Positions 10,101 to 19,448 of a stretch of DNA of 25,499 nt are shown here, in pieces (position 1 is the stretch's first letter; each line of letters begins with the position of its first letter). Source of the stretch: Spirogloea muscicola (Eukaryota; Streptophyta; Zygnematophyceae; Spirogloeales; Spirogloeaceae); NCBI GenBank assembly GCA_009602725.1, contig WELB01000213.1:8403-33901 (forward strand). Reading direction: 5' to 3'. Both the position numbers and the translations under genes were made by a program. Under the pieces are notes generated by a model. That model was not told the DNA's origin. It saw only the letters and a program-made list of their open reading frames with translations, and searched no databases.

Positions 10101-11622
10101 AGCCAGCACAGGCCCTCGCACGGAGCTTCAGATGGCAAATAGAGGCCCTTCGTCTCAAAGGAAGGTGAGACGGAGAGACGAGCTGTGGGTAAAGCAAGCT
10201 ACCGGAAACCAGGGAGGAGGGGGAGTTGCGGGGGCACGCACCCGCTGGTCCTTGCGCGACGTAACCTCTTGCAGAAAATCGGCAACGTTCTTGCGCTCAG
10301 GACACATAAAGCCAGCGGAGCTGAAGTAGTCAAGCACCTGGTCGCGTGGGCCGTGGTACACGATGTGGCCTGCATGCGAGCGCAAGGTCGCGGGCGGAGG
10401 ACCAGAGGAGGCGGTCACAGTACAGCAGCAGCGGCGGCGGCATCAGCGCTTGCATTCTCTCTGCAGTTCGCAGAACTTGAAAGACAAAGCATGGCTCCAT
10501 CCTCCAAGAAGCTGGACTGGACCTACATGCTCCAGATTGAACAGGCTTCGTGCGGAACAAGCTTCATTGAACAAGCCGAATGAGCCGAACAAGCTTCACT
10601 GTTGACTTCAAGGCAACGGCAATTGCTTCTCCAAAATCTTGAGGGCCCGGGCTGGAGCACGGCCTGACATCCAACCTGAAGAAGGAGCTGGTGGAAAGAG
10701 AGGAGGGAGGGGGAGAGGAAGCGTGGGGGCCAGGGAAGAGGGATGGGTGTCCGCTCACCCTCGGCAAGAAGGAGGACCTCGTCACATAGTGCGTATGTTT
10801 CTGGCGCCGGCTGCAGCAGTGCCACCAGCACCGTCGCCTGACACACCAAGAAGAAGATGGGGGGGAGTTTAGGTCATAAAAGCAAGGAGGAGGGTGGAGA
10901 AAGGAGATAAGGAGGAGGAGCAGGGCCGTGCCAGCACCTGAACCAATGTCAAGAGGGGAGAAGAGAGATCAACATGGCAGGGGGGTGGGGCGCACTTCCA
11001 TGAGATGCACAAAGTTGCGGATGCACGTCACGATCTGGAATGTTGTGGACGAGTCGAGGCCCGTGGAGATCTCGTCCATAAACAATGCGCGCTTGGGACC
11101 CACAATGATCTCGCCTGTAAAGGCCACGTCAGGGGCAGAAGTGAATTCTGGATGGATGAACGTATGCAACCGCAACGTGGAGGGCAGCAGGAGAAGAGGG
11201 AGGGGGGCCTGACAAAGGGAGGGAGGAGGGGGGCAACAGCCAGCGGGGGTTTTTTGTGGCTTCCAGAGGGGGCCAGGCATGCACCAGTAGTTACGCGCTT
11301 CTTCTGGCCACCAGAGATGCCGCGCATCATTTCGTTGCCAATGACCGTGTCGGCGCATATCTCCAGGTCCAAGATTTTGAGCACGTAGTCTGTCATCACT
11401 GTGTGCATTGAGCCCTTGGTCGCGCAGCCCTGTGACACCCACCGAGCAGTGTAGGCATGAGGAGGAGGGAGGCAAGGCAGGCTTAGGAAGGCAGGAGAAG
11501 GGCGGGAGGGTTGGAAAAACAGTACGACCGCAGTGGCAGCAATACCTTCATGAAGGCGTCAATGTCGGGGTCGGGCGCGAGGCCAAGCTCCTTCTCCCGC
11601 CGTGCGATCTCAAGCAACATGT
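2169..11622 (-). CDS. Full-size PDR-type ABCG transporter (5' end missing at assembly gap)
   Basis: This is a plasma-membrane-type ATP-driven exporter of the pleiotropic drug resistance (ABCG full-size) family, with order NBD1-TMD1-NBD2-TMD2. Twenty-six exons join in frame to 1,233 residues plus stop. NBD1 retains GISGGQKKR (about 62-70) and the Walker B ALFMDE (83-88). NBD2 has Walker A GVSGAGKT (678-685), the plant-type signature LSVEQRKRL (786-794), Walker B IIFMDE (805-810) and the switch His in CTIHQPS (842). The C-terminus is KFNFQKR-stop, close to the plant family end. Family members run about 1,400-1,450 residues, so roughly 200-280 N-terminal residues, including NBD1 Walker A, are absent. 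The first visible exon (11622) begins mid-codon after an acceptor, and the lone N at 11743 lies just upstream. Fourteen of the 25 introns are phase 0. The substrate cannot be told from sequence. The true start codon is not in the window. Confidence 0.95.
4553..6090 (-). other. ABC transporter exons for NBD2
   Basis: The exons are 6090-5937, 5743-5637, 5416-5342, 5194-5026 and 4892-4553. They contain, in order, [32 protein letters not shown] (Q-loop region), [53 protein letters not shown] and [12 protein letters not shown]. They end with the family block [11 protein letters not shown]. All ATPase motifs of this half are intact. The residue after THSP is Cys where plant PDRs often have Gln. It spans the exon end at 5637, so a slightly different donor is possible. 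Confidence 0.93.
6210..6234. repeat. Perfect 11-bp inverted repeat with 3-nt loop inside an ABC transporter intron
   Basis: AATGGTCATTT (6210-6220) and AAATGACCATT (6224-6234) are exact reverse complements around GCT. They sit in the intron between exons 6632-6427 and 6090-5937. The geometry (11-3-11) equals that of the repeat at 1732-1756 but the sequence is different. Confidence 0.8.
6427..7371 (-). other. ABC transporter linker exons between TMD1 and NBD2
   Basis: The exons are 7371-7261, 6991-6923 and 6632-6427. The linker is acidic and Ser/Gln-rich, leading to [13 protein letters not shown], the block that precedes NBD2 in all PDRs. Two donors fit the first exon. GTAAGA after 7261 is the stronger by eye. 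GTCAAG after 7129 also gives phase 1 and would add 44 in-frame residues rich in Ala, Thr, Asn and Gly. Acceptor 6632 (CCACCAG|GC) was picked by frame. Confidence 0.75.
7632..9542 (-). other. ABC transporter exons for TMD1
   Basis: The exons are 9542-9426, 9209-9085, 8891-8700, 8509-8305, 7995-7936 and 7791-7632. About six hydrophobic segments are visible: [65 protein letters not shown] and [18 protein letters not shown]. Family landmarks include [14 protein letters not shown] and [12 protein letters not shown]. The donor after the SPRWGE block was chosen as GAG|GTGAGC (7936) because it alone keeps phase 0 with the next exon. Confidence 0.9.
9945..11622 (-). other. ABC transporter exons for NBD1 (partial) and following cytosolic segment
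   Basis: The exons, in coding order, are 11622-11546, 11429-11285, 11114-10996, 10837-10759, 10369-10242 and 10088-9945. They carry [14 protein letters not shown], the ISGGQ signature, Walker B, the D-loop (STGLDS) and [11 protein letters not shown]. In the last, Gln replaces the switch His, as is usual for NBD1 of plant PDRs. They continue through [29 protein letters not shown] and YWKP. The nucleotide-binding P-loop of this half is not present in the window. Confidence 0.92.
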
Positions 11623-11742
11623 CTGCCCGCCGTCAGTGGCAGCAGCAGCCAAGCATCAGAAGGAGCAAGTTGCCAATCAACAAAGAAGCGAAGACAGCAG
11701 CAGGCACAAGTGCGGAGAGAGGTAAGGAGGGGCCGGGGGGGG

Positions 11743-11743
11743 N
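11743..11743. other. Single N in a G-rich run: probable collapsed assembly gap
   Basis: One ambiguous base follows a run of G. On its left the ABC transporter begins in the middle of NBD1. On its right the NERD1-like gene stops after 434 residues. The missing 3' exons, the intergenic region and the missing 5' exons cannot fit in the 290 bases between 11623 and 11912, which contain no coding-like block that I can see. Confidence 0.8.
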
Positions 11744-11912
11744 GAAGCCTGGTGGAAAGGGGTCTGAAGGCGGTATTAGGTTTGATCATGATCTTTGTCT
11801 TTTATGTGATGCTTTTCAGCTGCTGAATTAAGCACTGCAGGATTGAGTTAACAGGCGCCACAATTGACGCGCACAATCAGAACCTTCCTAGGCTTGACCT
11901 TAGCTTGCACAC

Positions 11913-14900
11913 CTGAATATGATCAAGGACTCCGTCACCGTTCACATCGGCATGTAGACCCCCTGCTGTGAGATGGAGCTGTTATTGCGCAGTATTACGC
12001 CAGCGTCAGCTACCTCAGTTGTCTTGCTCTCTTGTGCAAAAGTAAGCTTCGACATTGTACTAGCTTTACACAAATACAAAGCATATGAGCATATGAAACA
12101 AACAATCATCACAGTACGTACTTGCAATGGGTTGGAATCCACTTCTTAATGTTGGCAAAGCAGCAATGTCACACACTGCAATGTGCTGGAGGTATCTATA
12201 AGATGTCAGCAGAACATCACCTTGCAGATGGTGCGACCAGAGTACAAGTGCACAGCTTCGATGCCCTCCTCTAGGTGAGCAACGATGGCGTTGGGAGCCC
12301 ACCACGAGTAGTTCCCACCATGGCTGAACCCGTCGATCACCTGGCAAATCAGGAACGCACAAAACATTAGATCAAAGCAAGTGCTCCATAGTCGAAATTG
12401 GTCACCGATCTCCACAAGATCCACCAGCATGTGCTCCTGGTAATGACACTTCCGCCTGACCTTGGATGATTTCATGGCAAGGTCCAAGGCCTTCCCTAAG
12501 GCATGGGCGACCTTGTTATTTGCATCCTTGCCAGGCACCAGCTTCCCATGTGGGTGCTGTTTTCCTTGGAGCTTGTGGTGCCTCCGGCGGTGCTTGTGGA
12601 AGTGGGCCAGCTCGAATCTAGTGTCCCCTCGCCTCTCCTGTCAAGAGAGGGTGTTAGCAGCAGGTGTCATATGGAATATAGAACAAGCCTTTCTGTTAAA
12701 AGCTAAAGAGGTCACTCATATTAAAAACTGATGCGTAAGTTCCTATGCGCTAATTAGTGCATATACATAGTAGCAGTACGCGAGTGGTATCAAGATGTTC
12801 AGGATTATCTATCTGATGCTAGTGCTTAGGCCCGTTCTTGCAAGAGAAAGGTGCTCAGGAAAGTGGGATGACGACCAATACAGAGTTCTCATGCGTCAGT
12901 CACAACTCATGCCTCAGTGTGTGAAGAAGGCGACGGAAGTGACAGCAACTGACCCAACGGTGGGGCAAAGCTCCCAGTACAGATTCTCGGTAATCACGAC
13001 ATGCAACCTGTGCAAGGCAACACTCGTTGCCAGAGTTCAGGTACCAGCAGCAAGATTGACCTTGATGACCTGAATCATCTTCCATCTCTGCTTTGTGATA
13101 CATCAACACTCGATGCGTCTGCACATTTGTTAATGCATCTCACTGCCCCTCCATCAGAACAAATTGGTCACAGGTAAGCCCCACAGCTTCCAACATTTTG
13201 ACAGATTCCTGTGATTTATGCACGTCAAATTGATGAAAAGTGCATTCTCCTATCAAAAGCACGCAAATGAGAAGCTTGTAAAGTATCTCTTACCTCGCCA
13301 TAGTGGCGATTGTTGAGAGCAGCAGCGTCTAGCTTGTAGTTATGTTGTGGCAGCAGTTGTTCACTCAAGGCTGTCACGTCCCTGTGGAAGTCCTGGATGA
13401 GAAGAGAACTGGCAAAAGTAAGCATGAGCCTGCAGTACCTTGTACCATCACATGCGCGACCACTGAAGCAGAAATCTGCCACGCTTGGGCATCCCTGTGG
13501 GAGCTGGGCATATTTGCACAGACGTACACATGCCTCGACGCACCTTTGTCTTGAAGCCTACATTGTCAGCAGTAAGCGGCACTCTATTGCAATGAAGTTC
13601 AGGGTATTGAAAGACAGACCTGGCTTTCATGCTTCCAACGCAGAAGCCCTGACTTGCCAGCATATGTGTAGTAGGAAAAGTGACGCTCCTTCCCTCCTCC
13701 ACCTCGTTTGCTGACATCTTCCAAATCCTGCAAGTAAAGCAGGGAAGACAGGCTGGTCAACAGTGCGAGCACCTTCAGGCAGCATCGTCCTAGCCATGAA
13801 GAAATGTTTTCCCAAGGCCTTGTTACCTCGGTTTTGGAAGCAGTATGACGATGTTTTTCCAGGTCTGCTTCCATTGCTTCCTCTTCTTCAAATGGGTCCA
13901 GTAAAGCCTGCTTCACGGGGCAGAAGGTGAGGCAGTTCCAAATTGCAAGAGGTTGCTCTGTCAGGTGCGGCATCATCAATTTGAAGCTACGAATATGAAG
14001 GACCAGACTGCTAGTAAGAAGTACCGTGGAAAATGCTTACAGGACAAAGAAGCTGCATATGTAAGATGATTTTAAATTAGACTCCAACTCCAAGTGCGTG
14101 CAGGCTCTATACTGTACCTGAGGCTGCACCTCCATGCTTCCTCCAACAATGACAGACCCAACATCACCATGGCGCATAGAGTAATTCGATATCAGAATAG
14201 AGACTTCCTTGTGGTGAGCCCCATGTGGAAAGTCATCCTGAAGTACACGGGCTGCTGTGAATCAGTCGTTGATTCTAGACCAGTATTCTGCCCTCTGTCA
14301 AGGGAGCATGCGAGGTGAACTTAAATTCTGCGCTCAAATGACACCTAGAAAGATGATCTCTCTATGTTGTGCTACAAGCTCAGAGGTCCTTTCAGGCATT
14401 TCATCCAGGCTGGCCGGTGACTAGCCAGCACGCTTGAGAGTCTATATGCATGGAGCTTCAAACGAAGAGGTCCTGCAGCTGATGAAGAATATTCTTGTCC
14501 TCACCTGGACACTGTTCTCCCAGAGCAGCTTCAGATTGTGGTCAAAGCACAGTATAGACCAGCCTGCTGTGACGACAACCAGGATCTGCTTCCTCCTGGT
14601 CTTCATGCCGCGAAGGTAGGGCTCCAAGAAGCCAGTGGCCATTGCCACTGGCCGTCTTCCGGCGGCTACCCGAACCTTGTCGGGAAGAAGAGACACTTCC
14701 CCGAGAAGGCGAGCGTCTCTGAATGACTCGTCACGGAAGGACGGCTGGGGTTCTATGACCTGCTTGTGGACAACAGTAATGGTCAGACACAATCAATTGG
14801 CTTCGAAGTAGCTAATGAAAGGTCAGAGGCACTGATGAAGAGCAAGTTGGCATATCTGCAAGCCACCGGTAATTTACAGCGTCCCTGTCACAGAGGAATG

Positions 14901-15380
14901 CACAGGATGCAAGCCTCTCTCTTTCAATATTAGGGTTCTGGACATCTCACAAAAGGTATGAAGCATCAGGGTGTACAAGCTTCGCACTGAAAATTTTGAG
15001 TGCTGCTGACCTCTATTGTTGCTGCATGAGTGGCTATCAGAACCTCGCTGCGTCCATCGCCGTTGAGATCGGCCACGATGGGCGCCGGTAGACGCTCGGA
15101 ATGTGTGATTGGGGTTGCCCCATCGTTGGGGTGGTACCAGGCCTCCCGGAAGGAGAAGGTCCCCTCGTGCTGTCATTACCACAGCCCTTTTGATTGACTT
15201 GACGAAGCAACGCTTCAAATGTGGAGGACCCTCCTACTGCATCTGTCCCTGCATTTGATTTTACTGATTGCAAATTGCTGTGTCAATCTAACATCAATTG
15301 ACGTATTAATCATGCACCTGTAGCGAGAAGAAGACGGCAAAGACGGCCAGCAGAAGTATTGCCAAGTCGCGCTTCCTCAT
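11913..15380 (-). CDS. NERD1: NERD1-like FG-GAP repeat membrane protein (3' end missing at assembly gap)
   Basis: The protein matches plant NERD1 (Arabidopsis At3g51050), a broadly conserved Golgi-associated integrin-like protein linked to root growth and exocyst function (recalled knowledge). The start [20 protein letters not shown] is nearly identical to the plant N-terminus and forms a signal anchor. Exons: 15380-15318, 15169-15011, 14759-14505, 14237-14118, 13907-13827, 13727-13620, 13392-13294, 13007-12954, 12637-12461, 12340-12221 and 11978-11913. Two FG-GAP calcium-loop motifs are seen: DLNGDG from residue 55 and DVNGDG from residue 423. Conserved blocks include [59 protein letters not shown] and [11 protein letters not shown]. 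About 260 C-terminal residues, with the expected last FG-GAP units and C-terminal membrane segment, are missing. All ten introns are phase 0. Confidence 0.93.
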
Positions 15381-15813
15381 CGTGCACCCTGGGCTGAGGA
15401 AACCTCAGCCCCTGGGGGCCAGGCCCCGCTCAAGCCCTCCAAGCAGTCCTGCGGACGTCCTCAGCTCCCAGCAAAGGCCGCGACAATGGTCGCTGCCCAC
15501 GCCAGCTCCAGCCTTGGACGAGGCCTCGTTGCAGGACGCCAGTGACTCCGGCTGCAAAGCAAGGACGCCAACACGTCGGTGGTCTCAGACGAAAGCGCCT
15601 AAGCGAGCTGCAGGAGCTTTGCGGCGTCAGTGTGGCGTCCACCACCATGCCGAGCGCCGCCGGCCGTGCCAGAGCTGCAGCCAGCATCAGAGGCTCCTGA
15701 CGCCGCCGGGCCACAATGAAGGCCTGACCAGTGGATCTTCGTTCAGGCGTTTGTGGACTTCCGCCGCGGCCGCCGCCGCCGCCGCCCGCGCCGCCGCCGC
15801 CGCGGCCGCAGGC
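15381..15813. promoter_or_regulatory. Divergent spacer between the NERD1-like gene and SEC11 (candidate bidirectional promoter)
   Basis: The NERD1-like ATG (15380, minus) and the first SEC11 ATG in frame (15814, plus) face away from each other across 433 bases. The spacer must hold both 5' UTRs and core promoters, unless SEC11 has an upstream exon. It is GC-rich and open in the SEC11 frame from 15382, but without an ATG in that frame. I see no clear TATA box. Confidence 0.5.
15761..15810. repeat. GCC-triplet tract directly upstream of the SEC11 ATG
   Basis: An imperfect GCC/GCG tract ends three bases before the ATG. In the SEC11 frame it reads as two Ala runs split by one Arg. CCGCGGCCGC-type palindromes lie near both ends. 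It occupies the place where SEC11 proteins normally have a short cytosolic N-terminus and the start of the membrane anchor. Confidence 0.8.
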
Positions 15814-18800
15814 ATGATCGTGACGTCGGCGCTGGCCATCTGGAAGGGCCTCATGGTGGCGACGGGCAGCGAGTCGCCCGTCGTCGTCGTGCTGTCGGGG
15901 TCCATGGAGCCGGGCTTCCAGCGGGTGCGCCGCGCCGTAACCTCTATCAGCCCTCCACCGGCGTCCTTAAACCCTTGCCCTCGACTGGCGCCCTTGAAGC
16001 CTAGCCCTCACTGGTGTCCTTAACCCCCACGCCCGGCCATGGCGGCTCCCCCGCCCAGCTCGCTCGGCCTCGCCGTCGGCCCGTCTAGCCCTGGCTGCTC
16101 GGCACGGCCGGACAGCAATGGCGCTGTATGGCTCAGCGGCGAGGTCGAAGCCCTCCATCGTTGGCCGCAAGCACGCTGGAGTTTGTGGGGTTTTCCTCTA
16201 GGCTGGTCTGCGCGTCTGCGACTCCTGATGTCGGGCTGTCAGGAGCTTCTGGCGCGGCCGGCAGTCCAGGCTGGGCCTGCAAGCAGCGGGTCTGCCCACC
16301 GAGTGAGCAATGGCAGCCGTTATGCAGCGGTTTTGGGGTTCAGGCCTTAGGGTTTAGGCTTTCGGGCTTTAGGGTTTCCCCGGTGGGAAGCCCAGGTGCT
16401 GCAGGCCCTCCTTCTCGTCATCACGGTGTGTGACGTTCCCAGCTGAGCCGAGAGAAGTTGCCGGCATGATCTTGGTCGACTCAAGGGGTCTTGCATCGGA
16501 CTTCCATCAAAGCAACCTTTGTGGGAGCAAGCTCTCAAGCTTGCTGTGGCAGTTCTGTACCACAGAGCTCAGTGTTGGGAATATCCTAGGTTTTGGGCCT
16601 AGGAAGCCAGGGTTTCACACGCTCTTTGCTGTTGCGACGTTCCCCATCCTGCTCGAGTCACCTTGGCCAGGGCCGGATCACAGCCTCGGCCTGCTTTGGC
16701 CGTGGATACCATGTCTCTGAGCTTGCTAGCACTTGCGTCGTTGAGCTGCGGTTGCGGTGTCCTGAATCGAAGAGTACCTCACCAGCCCGTTGTCCATGCC
16801 TTGGTCGCCGGACGTGCAGCCACTGGCTCATGCCCTCCACCAAGTCGAACACCTAGAGTTAGTTAGGGCATCTAGATATGGGGTGCAGGTTTCGCAATGT
16901 ACCAGGTCATCTTCAGCAATCGGAAAGCTGGTCAGAGTTGGACATCTGACTCTGGCCGATGCCACTGTAGGTCCTGACGCACCGTGTCTGCCAGTGTGAA
17001 ACGAAGCCACCTTCCTCAGGACATTCTCTCTGGGGAGCTGATTTTGCAGTCCTCACATTCAGCTGTGCCCGTGGTACAGCTGCTGCAGTGAGAGCCCGTT
17101 ACTGTCGTCCTGTCAGTCGTCTTTTTATTTGTTGAAGTAAGGCCTGCTTTCGCTCAACGACATGAATCTTTCGATCACATTTTGATGTAAATCTGTGCAG
17201 GGGGACATCCTATTCCTTCACAACACAGCCACACCCGTCCGGATAGGGGAGATTGCTGTCTTCCACGTTGAGGTACAGCTGTTCCGCTTTTACTCAAATG
17301 AAATGATCTGAGAATCTGCTCAGGCATCATCTGCTGTACTGTAGCTGCTGGAGATGCGGTCCTTCCTTATCAATGGCTGAATAGCATCATTCTTGTCTCC
17401 TCACCATCAATTGATATTACTGCAAGCTGTGCATAAGTAATATACGGTGTGTGCCCAGTGTTCTTGCCGTCGCAATTGTAATCCCGTGATGCAATGCTGC
17501 CGTACTATTCATTGTATCCGCTTATGTTGTTGCAACTAAATTGATCTCAATCTCTACTGAATGCCTGATATTTTACCTTTCTTACGCAGGGCCGAGACGT
17601 CCCGATCGTGCACCGAGCAGTGACCGTGCGTGCTCCACCTTTCTTAAGCTAGCAGTCGCACCATCTTGTATCTATGTTTCCTCATTATGATGATCCTGTA
17701 CCTCACTAACGAGGCCAGTGGATGCACGATGCTTGCAAAACTGCTTCGTCGTGAATATGGGTCAAGGCAGCCGAATTGATACAGGACCTTAAGGATTGCG
17801 CAGTCCACTGCTTCAGCTTGGCAGCCTATTAGCAACCTTCGCTTGTGCTACTTGACCAGCCCTCCCCCCCCCCCCCCCCNCCCCCCCCCCCCCCCCCCCG
17901 GGACCTGGAAACAGGATACTGTCATAGTGAGGGGCATAGAGCTTTGTGAAAAGTAGCCCCAACCACAGTGCCTACAACCCCAACTGCGCTGTGCAGGTGC
18001 ACGAGCACCGGACCGACAAGTCAGTTGACATCCTCACCAAGGGTGAACCTCTTAAGCCATACCCCTGACCTGTAAAGCGGTCGCTTGATCTCAACCTCAG
18101 CGTTGCCAATTGTATCACTACACCCTGTAAGCTTCACGACTGTGTAGATCCATTTTATCGCTGCACAGAAGTCCAGAGTATGGGTACTTTCAGGTCCAAG
18201 TGCACATGAACCACGTCATGTCTTTCGTACTGAGCGTGGGGCTCAGATGTGGGTCCTATCAATTTCTGCTTAACAATGTCATGGAGCCACTGGGATGCAG
18301 CAATATCAGCACCGAGGTTTCTGTCACACTCCACGTCAAGGATCAGAGATGGTTCTCTGGCAGCACTTGTTTTAAAGGACCAGCTACCACAGCCTTACAT
18401 CAAACAGCTTCTGCTTAGTACAAGCTTATCTGCTTGTGCAGGAGATAACAACCCCTGGGATGACTACCGTGCGGGGTTGTATGCTGATCGCCAGCGGTGG
18501 GTGCAGCGCCGCCACATCATGGGACGAGCCATTGGGTAACAATCTGACCGGGTCTGATAAAGCACTAACCCATGAAACACTTGTTTTGTGGAGTTGTTCG
18601 GCTTGTTTGGAGCTGCGACAACGTCCTTCGAGGGATGCTACAATATCTGGAATGGATTGGCCGTGGTGCGCATGTGCATGTGGATTTTTTCTGCCAACTT
18701 TGGCTGACAGCCTCCTCCACCTCACTCTGCAGCTACCTCCCGTACGTGGGCTGGGTGACCATAGTCATGAACGAGAAACCAGTCATTAAGGTGAGGTAGT

Positions 18801-19034
18801 CTTATTGCTTAGCCCACGTGCTGATTGATATTTGCCTCAAGTGTAGGAAGTTGCGGACTTGCAAGAATCCTGCCTGCTCCTTGTGCTACTGTTGGATTCA
18901 TAATCAAGCAGTTGCTGAAAAAGTCTTGACTTGATATGGCAAGCATCACCGGATATGTGAGCTCTTCCCTGTTGCTTGTGCAGTACGTGCTGATTGCGGT
19001 CCTGGGTTTCCTAGTTATAGCGGCGGCTGAGTGA
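15814..19034 (+). CDS. SEC11: SEC11-type catalytic subunit of ER signal peptidase complex
   Basis: This is the membrane-bound serine protease that removes signal peptides from secretory proteins in the ER. The seven exons, 15814-15924, 17201-17272, 17590-17625, 17997-18042, 18442-18535, 18733-18790 and 18984-19034, join in frame to 155 residues. The ER-type Ser/His/Asp triad is visible: Ser30 in SGSMEP, His69 in DVPIVHR and Asp90 in GDNNPWDD. An N-terminal membrane segment ([14 protein letters not shown]), [26 protein letters not shown] and a final hydrophobic helix ([16 protein letters not shown]) follow family order. Known SEC11 proteins are about 165-180 residues and have 15-25 residues before GMIVTSAL. 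Here that part is missing or Ala-rich, so the start is uncertain: ATG 15814, an unseen upstream exon (acceptor GCCGCAG|GC at 15810/15811), or a non-ATG start in the open upstream frame. Confidence 0.93.
15950..16030 (+). repeat. Three-copy minisatellite, unit about 27 bp
   Basis: Three diverged units, each starting GCCCTC, lie at about 15950-15976, 15977-16003 and 16004-16030. Each has the form GCCCTC-(C)AC/GACTGGCG-CCCTTAA with small changes. They sit 25 bases inside the first SEC11 intron. Confidence 0.65.
16347..16377 (+). repeat. Interstitial plant-type telomere-like motifs (TTTAGGG)
   Basis: TTAGGGTTTAGG at 16347-16358 and TTTAGGGTTT at 16368-16377 match permutations of the plant/green-algal telomere unit TTTAGGG, with a degenerate GGCTTTCGGGC between them. 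The copy number is too low to be a true telomere remnant with certainty. In plants the reverse complement AAACCCTA is the telo-box of promoters and first introns. Confidence 0.55.
17864..17899. repeat. Poly-C tract with an embedded N
   Basis: About 35 consecutive C residues are interrupted only by an N at 17880, inside the third SEC11 intron (17626-17996). The true length is unknown. The flanking exons are in phase, so the gene model is not affected. Confidence 0.85.
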
Positions 19035-19448
19035 TAGATTGAACGAGAAAGTCTCAGTCCAACAGATCATACTTCATTACAGGTCTTTCACGTGAAAATT
19101 GACCTTGAACTTTGTCTACAAGCGGCGCTGGCTGCGCTGCATGGCTAGCCTGGCAGGCCAATCTGGCAAATCTGACTGTAAACTCAAGCCACAGAAGGAA
19201 AGGGACGAATGCAAACTTGATTGGGCGCAACATGCAGCATTCGGCACTGCTAAGACTACCCTTGACCAGCTTCGCAAGTCGGCATCGAGAGACAGAAGTG
19301 TTGGCTGTTGGGCGTTCATCCCAAGACAAGATGTAGCAAGAAGAGCTTGAGATTGCCCTGGCTGAAGTATGGTCAAGAGGTCAAGCTACTCAGTCCTAGC
19401 AATGTACACAAGGCCGCGGTGTAGACCTTGTCTCGACTGCATCACCTC
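19035..19448. other. Convergent 3' spacer between SEC11 and RNF10-like gene
   Basis: This 414-base spacer must hold both 3' UTRs. The plus strand has TGTAA at 19177-19181 (candidate poly(A) signal for SEC11). The minus strand has TGTAA at 19081-19077 (candidate for RNF10). If both are used, the two transcripts overlap by about 100 bases. No gene is seen in it. Confidence 0.45.

Larger units (their letters stand above)
15925..17200 (+). other. Long first intron of SEC11 (1,276 bases)
   Basis: The intron begins GTGCGC and ends TGTGCAG. It is much longer than the other SEC11 introns (about 190-400 bases). It holds a minisatellite (15950-16030), telomere-like motifs (16347-16377) and a TCCTAGG/CCTAGGA inverted repeat (16584-16604). 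I find no believable gene inside it. Its open frames lack any recognisable motif. Confidence 0.7.

Noticed and set aside
14631-14652. 9-bp inverted repeat GCCAGTGGC-CATT-GCCACTGGC
   Set aside because: It falls within a well conserved NERD1-like exon, where the codons explain the sequence. It is probably chance.
14940-15010. Coding-looking stretch just after the second NERD1-like exon
   Set aside because: It reads as a plausible peptide in a shifted frame. The donor GAG|GTCAGC at 15011 joined to the acceptor before 14759 gives an in-frame match to the family, so this is intron.
15382-16023. 213-codon plus-strand frame across the divergent spacer
   Set aside because: It has no ATG before 15814. 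Only 15814-15924 matches SEC11. The rest is repeat-driven, or reads past the SEC11 donor into intron 1.
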